Shown here: piece by piece, positions 1-8,660 of the stretch
Numbering within the stretch: position 1 is the first letter of the stretch
Layout of the letters: each line of letters opens with the position of its first letter
Source: Flavobacteriales bacterium UBA6057
GTDB taxonomy: Bacteria; Bacteroidota; Bacteroidia; Flavobacteriales_G; Salibacteraceae
Direction of reading: 5' to 3'
NCBI GenBank assembly: GCA_002428995.1
Contig: DIYJ01000011.1
Coordinates: forward strand, 124,001 to 188,000
DNA length: 64,000 nt
The notes under the pieces: model-generated
What the model saw: only the letters and a program-made list of their open reading frames with translations
The model's database searches: none
What the model was told of the DNA's origin: nothing
Translations under genes and position numbers: made by a program

Positions 1-101
1 GGTTGGGAGCTTATTATGCGGACCCCAAACTTTTCTTTCCATCGAATGTACTTAGTAGCCGGTTACCTTTGGCGGCCGATTTCTTAAAAAGGCTGAATTG
101 A
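1..101 (+). CDS. C-terminal end of an unidentified protein (cut by window start)
   Basis: The third frame is open from the window edge to a TGA at 99-101 and encodes about 32 residues ending LPLAADFLKRLN. The other two forward frames stop earlier. The stop overlaps the TTG candidate start of uvrA (TTGA at 98-101), an arrangement seen at several other gene junctions here, so this is probably the gene upstream of uvrA in the same transcript. The fragment is too short to assign a family. Confidence 0.45.
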   Translation, partial: LGAYYADPKLFFPSNVLSSRLPLAADFLKRLN

Positions 102-2914
102 CTGAGAATATGGCGGACGTAGCAGCGCTGGATACGAAAGATTATGTGGTGATAAAGGGGGCGAAAATGCACAACCTGAAGGATGTGGATGTCGCCATCA
201 GAAGGAACAAGTTTACTGTCATTACCGGATTGTCAGGCTCAGGGAAGTCTTCCTTAGCATTCGATACTCTGTATGCAGAAGGGCAGCGCAGATACATTGA
301 AAGCCTGAGTGCTTATGCCCGTCAGTTCCTCGGTAAGATTGAAAAACCAAAGGTTGAGTACATCAACGGGATTTCCCCGGCCATTGCCATCGAGCAGAAA
401 GTAAACAGCCGCAACCCTCGGTCTACGGTAGGAACAACTACGGAAGTCTATGACTACCTCAAACTCCTGTATGCTAGAATCGGACGAACATATTCCCCAG
501 TTTCAGGCAAGGAAGTGAAGAAGGAAACCACCGCAGATGTACTGAAGGAAGTCTTTTCCAGAAAGGAAGGGGATCGTTTGCTAATGGCCGTGCCAATTTT
601 TCTGGCGGACAAGCAAAGCCTGGAGCAGCGGTTGGATGTATTGGAAAAGCAGGGATTCATTCGTCTCCTTGATGGCGACAAGGTTATTCGCATCGGTGAT
701 AAGATTGAAGACCCAAAGAATCTGGAGCTGGTAATTGACCGGATCGTGGTCCAGGAGGAAGAGGAAGGTTTCCGCAATCGATTGGCAGATTCCATTGAAT
801 TAGGGTTTTATGAAGGGCGTGGAGTGGTTCGGCTCCGCAATTATGATGATCCTTCTAAGCTCAGGGAATTCTCCAATCTGTTTGAATTGGATGGGATTCG
901 TTTTGAGGAACCCGATGCTCACTTTTTGAGCTTCAACAATCCAAAGGGCGCTTGCCCAAGATGTGAAGGATTTGGCAGTGTAATCGGCATTGATGAAGAC
1001 CTTGTGGTGCCCGATAAGTCATTGAGCATTTACCAGGATGCAGTCGTAGCCTGGAAAGGAGAGAAGATGAGCCAGTGGAAGAATCAGCTGGTGCAAAGTG
1101 CCTCCAAATTCGATTTTCCGATTCACAGACCATATTTCGATCTCACACAAGAACAGAAAGACTTGTTGTGGGACGGCAACGAGCACTTTGAAGGTATTCA
1201 TGCTTTCTTCAAGCACCTCGAGGAGCAATCCTACAAAATTCAGTTTCGCGTGATGCTCTCGCGCTATCGAGGTAAAACCACTTGCCCTGAGTGTAAAGGC
1301 ACGCGGTTGCGAAAGGAAGCCTCTTATGTAAAGGTTCAAGGCAAATCCATCACCGATCTGCTTCTTCTGCCGATTGGCAGGCTTCGCGATCACTTCGATG
1401 CGCTGGAACTAAGCGAATATGAAATGCAGGTTGCCAAACGCTTGCTCAAGGAGATTCAAAGTCGACTTAACTACCTGTGCGATGTGGGGCTATCCTACCT
1501 TACACTGAACCGCTTGTCCAACTCGCTTTCAGGCGGTGAATCGCAGCGTATTCAATTGGCGACCAGCTTGGGTAGTGCTCTCGTGGGCTCTATGTATATC
1601 TTGGATGAACCGAGCATCGGACTCCATTCTCGCGATACCGAACGCTTGATTGTGGTGTTGAAAAGCCTGCAGAGTGTTGGAAATACGTTGATCGTTGTTG
1701 AGCATGATGAAGACATCATGAAGGCCGCAGATGAGCTGATTGACCTTGGGCCTGAGGCAGGTGTGAACGGTGGAAATGTTGTTTTCCAGGGAGCGCTTGA
1801 TCAGGTGAGCAAGCAAGAAGAAAGTCTTACAGCAAAGTACCTCTCCGGCCGTGAGTCGATCCCTACACCTTCATCACGAAGACCTTGGAAGTATTTTATA
1901 GAGGTAAAGGGAGCGCAGGAAAACAACCTTAAGAACGTCAATGTCAAGTTCCCGCTTGGTGTATTCACGGTTGTCACTGGAGTGAGTGGAAGTGGCAAAT
2001 CTTCGCTGGTCAAAAAAGTATTGCATCCGGCTTTGTCCAAGCGATTGGGTGGACATGCGGATGAGAGCGGTCATTTTCTGGACCTGGAAGGGCAGTTGAA
2101 TCGCATTGATTCGATCGAGTTCATCGATCAAAACCCCATCGGGCGTTCCTCCCGAAGTAATCCTGTCACCTTCACGAAAGCATTTGACGACATCCGAAAC
2201 CTCTTTGCAGCACAGCCTCTTTCCAAGATGCGCGGATATAAGCCAGCTCACTTTTCATTCAACGTGGATGGAGGCCGTTGTGAGGTGTGTCAGGGTGAAG
2301 GCGAGATCACTGTAGAAATGCAGTTCATGCCAGACATTCACCTGGTGTGTGAGAACTGTGGAGGAAGGCGCTACAAAGAGGAAATTCTGGAAGTGCGATA
2401 CAACGAGAAGAACATTGCCGATCTGTTGGAAATGTCTGTAGACGAAGCGATCGCATTTTTCCAGCTGCATGCGAAGACTGCAGGCCAGCGTAAAATCATC
2501 GACAAGCTGTTACCACTTCAACAAGTTGGTTTAGGTTACGTGGCGCTCGGCCAAAGTTCCAACACTCTCAGTGGAGGAGAGGCACAACGGATTAAGTTGG
2601 CCTCGTTCATTGGAAAGGGACAGAATTCAGAGAATAACGGAACAGTGTTCCTCTTTGATGAACCTACGACTGGGTTGCATGTCCACGACATCCGAAAGCT
2701 TGTGGCGAGTTTTGACCGTCTGCTTGAACTGGGACACACCATCATCGTTATTGAACACAATCTGGATGTAATCAAACAAGCCGACTGGATCATTGACCTT
2801 GGCCCCGAAGGAGGCGATGAAGGTGGAACAATTGTGTTTGAGGGAACTCCCGAGGACCTCGTGAAGGTGAAGGAGAGCTATACGGGGAAGTATTTGGCGG
2901 AGAAGCTTGCTTGA
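98..2914 (+). CDS. uvrA: UvrA, excinuclease ABC subunit A
   Basis: Damage-recognition ATPase of cytosolic nucleotide excision repair; it loads UvrB onto lesions. At 938 aa it has the usual full length. Two ABC modules are visible: Walker A GLSGSGKSS near residue 44 and GVSGSGKSS near residue 628; signatures LSGGESQR near 478 and LSGGEAQR near 824; Walker B boxes ILDEPSIGLHS and LFDEPTTGLHV. Zinc-finger cysteines are present (CPRC with CPEC in the first half, CEVC with CENC in the second), as expected of a canonical UvrA. The start is TTG 98, overlapping the upstream stop, or ATG 110; no Shine-Dalgarno sequence decides between them. Many Bacteroidota carry a second uvrA, so this may be one of two copies. 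Confidence 0.96.
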   Translation: MTENMADVAALDTKDYVVIKGAKMHNLKDVDVAIRRNKFTVITGLSGSGKSSLAFDTLYAEGQRRYIESLSAYARQFLGKIEKPKVEYINGISPAIAIEQKVNSRNPRSTVGTTTEVYDYLKLLYARIGRTYSPVSGKEVKKETTADVLKEVFSRKEGDRLLMAVPIFLADKQSLEQRLDVLEKQGFIRLLDGDKVIRIGDKIEDPKNLELVIDRIVVQEEEEGFRNRLADSIELGFYEGRGVVRLRNYDDPSKLREFSNLFELDGIRFEEPDAHFLSFNNPKGACPRCEGFGSVIGIDEDLVVPDKSLSIYQDAVVAWKGEKMSQWKNQLVQSASKFDFPIHRPYFDLTQEQKDLLWDGNEHFEGIHAFFKHLEEQSYKIQFRVMLSRYRGKTTCPECKGTRLRKEASYVKVQGKSITDLLLLPIGRLRDHFDALELSEYEMQVAKRLLKEIQSRLNYLCDVGLSYLTLNRLSNSLSGGESQRIQLATSLGSALVGSMYILDEPSIGLHSRDTERLIVVLKSLQSVGNTLIVVEHDEDIMKAADELIDLGPEAGVNGGNVVFQGALDQVSKQEESLTAKYLSGRESIPTPSSRRPWKYFIEVKGAQENNLKNVNVKFPLGVFTVVTGVSGSGKSSLVKKVLHPALSKRLGGHADESGHFLDLEGQLNRIDSIEFIDQNPIGRSSRSNPVTFTKAFDDIRNLFAAQPLSKMRGYKPAHFSFNVDGGRCEVCQGEGEITVEMQFMPDIHLVCENCGGRRYKEEILEVRYNEKNIADLLEMSVDEAIAFFQLHAKTAGQRKIIDKLLPLQQVGLGYVALGQSSNTLSGGEAQRIKLASFIGKGQNSENNGTVFLFDEPTTGLHVHDIRKLVASFDRLLELGHTIIVIEHNLDVIKQADWIIDLGPEGGDEGGTIVFEGTPEDLVKVKESYTGKYLAEKLA

Positions 2915-2950
2915 TCAGATCATCAGAAAATTAGATGATCAGATGATGAA
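2915..2950. repeat. Intergenic ATCAGATGAT-type word cluster after uvrA
   Basis: Just after the uvrA stop there is GATCATC, a nine-base spacer, then GATGATC, followed by AGATGATG. The words form a seven-base-pair hairpin. Very similar words recur near 3260, 4296 and 28340-28460, always between genes and near gene ends. Confidence 0.5.
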
Positions 2951-2979
2951 TTCAGGCAGAGCTCGAAGCCGGCCTTTTT

Positions 2980-3194
2980 CTTTTTGTGGGCACCAGATCG
3001 AAGAGAAATTGTGCGTTGGCTTTGCGCAGCGATTTGGTGTTTGAGGGTCGCGTGAAACGCGACCGAGTTTAAATCGCAGCAAGCAGAAATTTCGATTCGC
3101 GATCTGGTCACAAAAAGATGACAGCCTTGACTTTTGCTCTACTTTGTGTCCTTCGGTCGCTGAAGCTTTCGCGTAGGCGAGCAAGACAAAGTAG
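2980..3194. repeat. Structured non-coding element with nested inverted repeats
   Basis: Arm 2980-3000 pairs with 3100-3117: CTTTTTGTG then ACCAGATCG against CGATCTGGT and CACAAAAAG, with one three-base bulge. Inside it, GAAATT (3005-3010) pairs with AATTTC (3088-3093), GCGATTT (near 3029) with AAATCGC (near 3071), and the apex GGTCGCGT-GAA-ACGCGACC (3046-3064) is a perfect eight-pair hairpin. A second inverted repeat follows: CTACTTTGT (3139-3147) with ACAAAGTAG (3186-3194). The region lies between ATCAGATGAT words. Reading frames here resemble no protein family I know. It could be a small structured RNA, a REP/MITE-like repeat or a transcription barrier. Confidence 0.6.
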
Positions 3195-3257
3195 AAGGAT
3201 AGAAAACCACTAACTCCACCCGTTGGATGGCCCAGGGTAAACATGCAGATAATCATT

Positions 3258-3293
3258 TCAAATTACTAGAAAATTAAATGATCAGATGATTGG
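3258..3293. repeat. Intergenic ATCAGATGAT-type word
   Basis: AAATTACTAGAAAATTAAATG followed by ATCAGATGATTGGG closely copies the word cluster that follows uvrA (AAATTAGATGATCAGATGAT). It bounds the structured element on the other side, upstream of the 3' end of the next minus-strand gene. Confidence 0.45.
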
Positions 3294-3340
3294 GATGAGA
3301 GTGTTTCCCTTGATCTGCAGTTTGTTCTTCCAGAACCAGG

Positions 3341-4153
3341 TTATTTGATGAGCACCTTCTGGGTTGTTACCAATTCAGATTGTTTGAATACCCGATAGAT
3401 GTAGAGTCCGGCAGCCAGGTTCGATACATCGAAAGGTTGTCCTGGTACTAGATCATTCACGTTCTTCACCACTCTCCCGCTTTGATCGAACAGCTGCACA
3501 TCATGCAATTCTGATTCTGAGCCCTCAACCCAAAGCCAAAGGCTTTCATCTGCTGGATTGGGCCCTAATCTTGTATCTGGATATGTCGATGGGGAGGTTG
3601 TGATTCCTGCCGGATAGACGCTTTTCAGAAAGATGTCATCCATGTCAAAATCACCGTAATCATCGTTTTTCAGAGAAACAAACTCGATGCGAGTAGTACT
3701 TCCCGAACCTTTGGTGAAGGTTAACGAAAACTTCTGCCATTCACCGGATTGAGTGCAGTAAGCGGTATCCATTGCGATACTATCTACAAGGACTTCTAAG
3801 ATTGCCTGTGTAGAAGAATTGCGATTTCGAAGCCAGTAGGAGAGTTCATAGGTGCTTCCCGTGTCTAAGCCGTTGATGCTTTTCCCCCACACTAAGTGTT
3901 CTAAATCCCAAAAAGAAAAGCCGTCTACATTCAGAAGATTGCCTGTTCCGGGATTTGTGTGATCGGGTTTATTGTTCCATCCAAATACGGATATGCAGTA
4001 GTCTCCTTCGGTATTTGCCGGGCAAACGTAGTCCAGGTCAGTGTCGAACGAAGCGGTGGTGCTGGAGAAGTTTCCGTTGGGAATAAGGTTTTGAGCAAAG
4101 CCAGCAAATGCAGTAAACGCAAGAGCCAATGTGCAGATCAGTGATAACCTCAT
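3341..4153 (-). CDS. Secreted protein with type IX secretion (type A) sorting domain
   Basis: This 270-aa exported protein starts with signal peptide MRLSLICTLALAFTAFAGFAQ. ATG at 4153 is chosen because an upstream in-frame start would bury the signal peptide behind 37 extra residues. The middle (NLIPNGNFSS through DFDMDDIFLKSV) has the look of a beta-sandwich carbohydrate-binding-like domain. The last ~80 residues (GPNPADESLWLWV, LFDQSGRVVK, LAAGLYIYRVF, TTQKVLIK) form a typical type A sorting domain removed during PorSS/T9SS export. No catalytic motif was recognised. A TAGATTTG box lies 24 nt upstream of the start. The substrate is unknown. Confidence 0.8.
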   Translation of the reverse strand: MRLSLICTLALAFTAFAGFAQNLIPNGNFSSTTASFDTDLDYVCPANTEGDYCISVFGWNNKPDHTNPGTGNLLNVDGFSFWDLEHLVWGKSINGLDTGSTYELSYWLRNRNSSTQAILEVLVDSIAMDTAYCTQSGEWQKFSLTFTKGSGSTTRIEFVSLKNDDYGDFDMDDIFLKSVYPAGITTSPSTYPDTRLGPNPADESLWLWVEGSESELHDVQLFDQSGRVVKNVNDLVPGQPFDVSNLAAGLYIYRVFKQSELVTTQKVLIK

Positions 4154-4177
4154 AGCAGTAAATTGACGGTGTCTATG

Positions 4178-4185
4178 CAAATCTA
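4178..4185 (-). promoter_or_regulatory. Candidate -7 box (TAGATTTG) of the T9SS cargo gene
   Basis: On the minus strand this matches the Bacteroidota TAnnTTTG -7 consensus, 24 nt before the ATG at 4153. No convincing TTTG -33 element is spaced correctly. Confidence 0.45.
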
Positions 4186-4289
4186 GTTTGCCTACAATCA
4201 TGAATATCGCCCAATAAAGCAACGCAAAGAATGGCCTCTCAAAAGAGCCCTTTGATAAAAGCAACGTATCCGCCTGAAGAGGTGGAGAA

Positions 4290-4367
4290 TGAGATCATTG
4301 GAAGATCAGATGATCAGATGATGTGGCCAGCTTTGATCCTTGATCCTTGATCCTTGAGCTTTGATCC
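4290..4367. repeat. ATCAGATGAT words plus TTGATCC tandem heptamers
   Basis: GAAGATCAGATGATCAGATG (about 4299-4320) is followed by three perfect TTGATCC units at 4333-4353, a diverged unit TTGAGCT, and another TTGATCC at 4361-4367. The stretch directly abuts the 3' end of the ABC exporter gene. It may act as a termination or end-of-gene repeat. Confidence 0.5.
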
Positions 4368-4370
4368 TCA

Positions 4371-6137
4371 CTACGCAAACTGCAGATCATACAGATTTCT
4401 GTACGCTCCTTCTTTCTTGAGGAGCTCCTGGTGGTTTCCTGCTTCTACTATTTTCCCTTTGTCCATCACGATGATGACATCCGCGTGCTGCACTGTGGCT
4501 AACCTGTGGGCAATAATGATCGAGGTGCGGTCCTTCGTAAGTTCTTCGATGGCCTCCTGGATCATTTCCTCTGTCTCCGTGTCAACCGATGATGTGGCCT
4601 CATCGAGCACCAGAATGGAAGGATTGTAGATGTAGGCCCTGATGAAGGAGAGCAACTGACGCTGGCCTACACTCAGCATTCCACCGCGTTCTTTCACGTT
4701 AAAATCATAGCCATCAGCTAAGCGATCGATGAATCGATGGGCACCCACTTTCTTGGCTGCCTTTATCACTTGCTCCCTGCTGATGTCAGGATTGTTGAGC
4801 GTGATGTTGTTGAAGATGGTGTCAGAAAACAGGAATACGTCCTGAAGTACCACACCTACCTCAATGCTTAGGTAAGCAGGGTCAAAATCGCGAATCTCCG
4901 TGCCGTCAATGCGAATGCTACCCTTGTTGTACTCATAGAAGCGGCTGAGCAAGTTGATGATGCTTGTTTTACCCGCTCCCGTTGCTCCAACAATCGCAAT
5001 CTTTTGCCCGGGTTTCACGCTGAATGAGATATCCCTGATTACCCAGTCTTCATCATTGTAGGCGAACCAAACATTCTCGAATTCAAGGTTGCCTTTGATT
5101 TTAGGGCGTAAGCCTTTTCCTGAGCTTTGAATCTGAGCATCTGTGTCCAGAACCTTGAATACCCGCTCGCTTGCCACCATCCCCATCTGAAGCGTATTGA
5201 ACCGGTCTGCCAACTGCCGGATCGGACGAAAGAGCATGTAGATGTACAATATGAAGGCTACCAGACTGCCGTAGGTAACCGTCCCGTTGAGCATTTCTCG
5301 GCTGCCCCACCAAATGAGCAAAGCAATGGCCAGGGCACTCAGCACTTCCACCACAGGGAAGAAGATGGAGTTGGCCAGAACCGTTCGCAGGTGTGCATCG
5401 CGGTGTCGGCCGTTGATGGTTTCGAATTTCTCCATCTCCTGCTTCTCCCGATTAAAAATCTGAACGATGTTCATACCCGTGATGTGTTCCTGCACAAACG
5501 CGTTCAGCTTGGAGACTTCTGTTCTTACATCCTGGAAAGCCAGCTTGATGTAGTTTTTGAATACGTTGGTCGCAAACAGAAGTACGGGGATGGGAATGAG
5601 GCAAATCAGTGCTAATCTCCAGTCTTGGTACAGCATAAACGCCACTACTACGACCAGCTTCAGAATTTCAGCGATGATGATGAGGATTCCCTGCGAGAAA
5701 ATATTGGCGATGGTCTCAATATCTGATACCGCCCGTGTGACCAAAGTGCCAATGGGAGTGCGATCGAAATACTTGAGTCGAAAGTTGGTGATCTTGCGAT
5801 AGATGTCCACCCTCAGGTCGCGGATCACCGATTGCCCCAGCCAGGAAGCCATGTAGGTGTGCGAGAACTGCGCCATCGCTTCCATGAACAGCAATCCCAC
5901 GATGATGAGGCTCATGCGTTCCAGCAACTCCCCATCCGGGATGATAATCGAGTTGTCCAGCGTGTATTGGATGAGCAGGGGACGAAGTGGTGTCAGCACA
6001 GCAGAAACCATGGTGAGCAATCCTGTCAGGAAGAACACTGTACGGTACGGCTTGGCGTAGCCCAAAACCCTTAGGAAGATCCGAAAGTTGAATGCGCTCC
6101 CGGAAACAGACTGATCCTTTTTCTCTTGATCGCTCAT
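4371..6137 (-). CDS. ABC exporter, MsbA/multidrug-type half transporter
   Basis: A 588-aa inner-membrane ABC half-transporter that would work as a dimer. The N-terminal half has about six membrane segments. The nucleotide-binding domain shows Walker A VGATGAGKTS near residue 382, signature LSVGQRQL near 488 (V in place of the second G of LSGGQ, as in several multidrug-type exporters) and Walker B ILVLDEATSSVD. The substrate cannot be read from sequence; lipid or drug export is usual for the family. Its ATG overlaps the truA stop (ATGA), so the two genes are translationally coupled in the order truA then exporter. Confidence 0.9.
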   Translation of the reverse strand: MSDQEKKDQSVSGSAFNFRIFLRVLGYAKPYRTVFFLTGLLTMVSAVLTPLRPLLIQYTLDNSIIIPDGELLERMSLIIVGLLFMEAMAQFSHTYMASWLGQSVIRDLRVDIYRKITNFRLKYFDRTPIGTLVTRAVSDIETIANIFSQGILIIIAEILKLVVVVAFMLYQDWRLALICLIPIPVLLFATNVFKNYIKLAFQDVRTEVSKLNAFVQEHITGMNIVQIFNREKQEMEKFETINGRHRDAHLRTVLANSIFFPVVEVLSALAIALLIWWGSREMLNGTVTYGSLVAFILYIYMLFRPIRQLADRFNTLQMGMVASERVFKVLDTDAQIQSSGKGLRPKIKGNLEFENVWFAYNDEDWVIRDISFSVKPGQKIAIVGATGAGKTSIINLLSRFYEYNKGSIRIDGTEIRDFDPAYLSIEVGVVLQDVFLFSDTIFNNITLNNPDISREQVIKAAKKVGAHRFIDRLADGYDFNVKERGGMLSVGQRQLLSFIRAYIYNPSILVLDEATSSVDTETEEMIQEAIEELTKDRTSIIIAHRLATVQHADVIIVMDKGKIVEAGNHQELLKKEGAYRNLYDLQFA

Positions 6138-6889
6138 GCTTCTCTCAGGCCTTTCGGGTAGTCAATTTGAATGAGATATAAACCGTGAGCTGGTGCCGAA
6201 GATGATGCCCTCGAACGATTCTTAGCCGCGATGATGTCCCTGAATGCCTGTATGTCAATTTTCTTCTGTCCCACTTCAATCATCGTCCCCACCATTGCTC
6301 TCACCATGTTTCTCAGAAAGCGGTTTGCCTTTACTTCGAAGCGCAGTGTAGAAAGCTCCTTTGTCCAGCTCGCGGACATGATATCACAAAGATGATGTTC
6401 TGTTTGACCGCCTGTTCTCGAAAAACTTTCAAAATCGTTAAAATCAAACAACGCCCGGCAAGCTTCGTTCATCCGATCCAAGTCGAGCGGTTGGCGAAAC
6501 TCAAGCATCCTGTTAACCACAAAAGGATCCTTTTTCTGTGTGATGAGGTATTCATAGGTCCTTGCTGTTGCTGAGAATCTCGTATGCATGTCCTCTTTCA
6601 CAGGAAAAATTTCAAACAACGCGATCTCTTTGGGCAGAATTTGGTTTACACGGTAGTACAAATCCTCGAGTTGCGAAACAGGTTCCTCTACATCAAAATG
6701 GGCATAGAATTCACGAGCATGAACGCCAGTATCCGTCCTGCCACAACCAACGGTGTAAATATCCATGCGGAGCACCTTGGAAAAGGCATCATTCAGACAT
6801 TCCTGAATAGATTTGGCGTTCGGTTGGATCTGCCATCCATGAAAGGGGGTGCCATCGTATGCCAGCTTCACGAAATAGCGCTTCGCCAT
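6134..6889 (-). CDS. truA: TruA, tRNA pseudouridine(38-40) synthase
   Basis: Converts uridines 38-40 of the tRNA anticodon arm to pseudouridine. The 251-aa length is normal. The catalytic motif GCGRTDTGVHA places the nucleophile at Asp53. Further family signatures are YDGTPFHGWQ at the N-terminus and RFLRNMVRAMVGT in the C-terminal half. It is the first gene of a two-gene unit, with the ABC exporter coupled behind it, and is divergent from menA with only 24 bp between start codons. A TACTTTTG box seven nt upstream of the ATG suggests a very short or absent 5' leader. Confidence 0.95.
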   Translation of the reverse strand: MAKRYFVKLAYDGTPFHGWQIQPNAKSIQECLNDAFSKVLRMDIYTVGCGRTDTGVHAREFYAHFDVEEPVSQLEDLYYRVNQILPKEIALFEIFPVKEDMHTRFSATARTYEYLITQKKDPFVVNRMLEFRQPLDLDRMNEACRALFDFNDFESFSRTGGQTEHHLCDIMSASWTKELSTLRFEVKANRFLRNMVRAMVGTMIEVGQKKIDIQAFRDIIAAKNRSRASSSAPAHGLYLIQIDYPKGLREA

Positions 6890-6896
6890 GAGGCCG

Positions 6897-6904
6897 CAAA
6901 AGTA
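6897..6904 (-). promoter_or_regulatory. Candidate -7 box (TACTTTTG) of truA
   Basis: Minus-strand match to TAnnTTTG with only seven nt between its last G and the truA ATG. This would place transcription start within a few nt of the start codon. Confidence 0.45.
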
Positions 6905-6913
6905 AAATGAGAA

Positions 6914-7852
6914 ATGGATGTAGAAACATCTAATAAGGAATTGCCTGCCAGCTCACCCGGTTTCAAGGTTTGGTTAGACGCCATGCGCCTGAGGACATTG
7001 CCTCTGTCGTTTGCTTCCATTTTGACGGGCAGCTTCATCGCGCTCCACCAGGGAATATTTGATGGATGGGTGTTAGCCTTGGCCATGTTGACCACTATGT
7101 TCCTTCAAATCAATAGCAATTTGGCGAACGATTACGGTGACTTTTCAAGTGGCGCTGACAATGACAATCGCATCGGGCCGCAGCGCACGATGCAGGCAGG
7201 ATTGATTACGCCTGCTCAAATGAAAAAAGCGATTACCATCTGTTCCGTGCTGTCTGTCCTTTCTGGAATCGCTCTGCTTGGTGTCGCAGATATTTCCCTC
7301 TGGCTCAAAGGTGTTCTGTTTGTTCTGGGACTCGCGGCTGTTTATGCATCCATCACCTATACAGCTGGCCCAAAGCCCTACGGCTATCGAGGCCTTGGTG
7401 ATATTTCCGTCATTCTGTTTTTCGGCTTTCTGGGGGTCGTTGGCTCCTATGTTCTTCAAACCGGGACGTTCGATGCCTGGACGCTTCTGCCAGCTGTTAC
7501 CATTGGAGCATTCAGCGCTGGTGTGTTGAATGTGAACAACACCCGCGATATTCATTCAGATGAAGCTTCAGGGAAAATTACACTCGCGGTTCGGCTTGGG
7601 CCTTCTAAAGCAAGGGCCTACCAAGTGTTGCTTCTTTCGTTGGGGCTATTCGGCATCGTGCTCTACGCCTGGAGGTTTTTCGATTGGGGCTGGAGCTGGC
7701 TTTTCCTGCTTACTGCGCCACTGTTCGTAATGAACGCTGTGCGTGTGGTCACCATCCGCGAAGCACAGAAGCTGGATCCACTGTTGAAGCAGTTGGCGCT
7801 CTCTACGTTTCTCTTTTCTGTTCTCTTAGGAGTGGGGATTGCTCTTTCGTAG
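6914..7852 (+). CDS. menA: MenA, 1,4-dihydroxy-2-naphthoate polyprenyltransferase
   Basis: Membrane prenyltransferase of menaquinone synthesis that attaches the polyprenyl chain to 1,4-dihydroxy-2-naphthoate. It has 312 aa and about eight or nine hydrophobic segments. The first prenyl-diphosphate/Mg binding motif is seen as SNLANDYGDFSSGAD (N72, D73). RIGPQRTMQAG follows, as in MenA, and a second polar motif NVNNTRDIHSDEASGKITL lies around residues 210-228. Start ATG 6914. It is convergent with the phosphopantetheinyl transferase gene, with four bases between the stops. UbiA relatives are the alternative, but the motif spelling and length favour MenA. Confidence 0.92.
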   Translation: MDVETSNKELPASSPGFKVWLDAMRLRTLPLSFASILTGSFIALHQGIFDGWVLALAMLTTMFLQINSNLANDYGDFSSGADNDNRIGPQRTMQAGLITPAQMKKAITICSVLSVLSGIALLGVADISLWLKGVLFVLGLAAVYASITYTAGPKPYGYRGLGDISVILFFGFLGVVGSYVLQTGTFDAWTLLPAVTIGAFSAGVLNVNNTRDIHSDEASGKITLAVRLGPSKARAYQVLLLSLGLFGIVLYAWRFFDWGWSWLFLLTAPLFVMNAVRVVTIREAQKLDPLLKQLALSTFLFSVLLGVGIALS

Positions 7853-7856
7853 AGCG

Positions 7857-8522
7857 CTAAAAGACCTTAAGGAGATCTACTTCTTCCATGACGATTTCCT
7901 GCTGAGGGTGTGAACACACCAGGAAGCACACGTAGCTATAGTCTATCTCCACGGGATGTATGTGCCAGTAGCGCGCGTGACAAAACGCAACGTCAGGACG
8001 AATGAAAATGTCTTTGACCGCGATGGATTCCCGTTCTCCATCTGCCTTGATGACACTCTCTTTGATGGTCCAGAATTCATAAAACCTACGCAGTGGGATC
8101 ATGTGTGAATAGATCTCACGCCACTCAGGGTAGGTCATTTGCGATTGATAGTCACTCAGGTTGATGGGCTTGATGCGTTCCAGGTCAACACCCAGTTCTC
8201 CATCTCTGGCGAGGCAACAAACAGCCCATGTTCCATCGTTCGAGAGGTTGAAATGTGGAGCATCAGGAATGTAAGGCTTGCCGGAAGTCATGAACTCCAC
8301 CGAATCGAGAATTTCACTCTCGGTCAGGCCCTCTTGCTTCATTCCATGAATGAGCAAAAGCTTACGAGCCAGACTGCCGTGTACCAGTTCCCACTCGTCA
8401 TGTTTCAAGACGTTTTCCCTGAGACTTTCCGGGATATAGGTCATCAATCGGTTGAAGTCTGATTCTGGCCATGGCTCCTCAAAGTTTGCCGTATAGACCT
8501 TTATGATTCCGGTGTCTTTCAT
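7857..8522 (-). CDS. 4'-phosphopantetheinyl transferase (Sfp type)
   Basis: Transfers phosphopantetheine from coenzyme A to a serine of acyl or peptidyl carrier proteins. At 221 aa it is Sfp/two-lobe length, not AcpS length. The Mg-binding motif GVDLERI gives D113 and E115, and the second motif FWTIKESVIKADG gives W151, K154 and E155. An FNLSNDG segment, also typical, sits near residue 91. The carrier protein it serves is not in the window. A TAGATTTG box lies 10 nt upstream of its ATG, with TTTG 22 nt further up. Confidence 0.88.
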   Translation of the reverse strand: MKDTGIIKVYTANFEEPWPESDFNRLMTYIPESLRENVLKHDEWELVHGSLARKLLLIHGMKQEGLTESEILDSVEFMTSGKPYIPDAPHFNLSNDGTWAVCCLARDGELGVDLERIKPINLSDYQSQMTYPEWREIYSHMIPLRRFYEFWTIKESVIKADGERESIAVKDIFIRPDVAFCHARYWHIHPVEIDYSYVCFLVCSHPQQEIVMEEVDLLKVF

Positions 8523-8532
8523 GCGGGTTCGA

Positions 8533-8540
8533 CAAATCTA
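8533..8540 (-). promoter_or_regulatory. Candidate -7 box (TAGATTTG) of the PPTase gene
   Basis: Minus-strand TAnnTTTG match. A TTTG (plus-strand CAAA at 8563-8566) lies 22 nt upstream, close to the 19-21 nt usual for Bacteroidota -33/-7 pairs. Confidence 0.55.
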
Positions 8541-8637
8541 TCATCTTTAAGGAATCGGCATTCAAACCACTCGACTTCGAAAAAGCACCGAACTCTCATC
8601 GGAAGTAAGCGTTATACTCATTGCTTCTCCATTCCAC

Positions 8638-8645
8638 TATTTTTG
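8638..8645 (+). promoter_or_regulatory. Candidate -7 box (TATTTTTG) of the lipoprotein gene
   Basis: TAnnTTTG match 15 nt before ATG 8661. If used, it rules out the earlier in-frame TTG at 8643 as the start codon. Confidence 0.45.
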
Positions 8646-8660
8646 AGAAAATTGGGATTC

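Noticed and set aside
2939..3256. Open frames of 62-105 codons on the minus strand after uvrA
   Set aside because: They cross the inverted-repeat element; both strands have frames, there is no signal peptide or domain, and the base-pairing explains the sequence better than coding.
4333..4367. TTGATCC units as a CRISPR or direct-repeat array
   Set aside because: The unit is only seven bases without spacers, so it is a simple tandem repeat.
8643..8660. TTG at 8643 as start of the lipoprotein
   Set aside because: It overlaps the TATTTTTG promoter-like box and would put residues before a complete lipoprotein signal.
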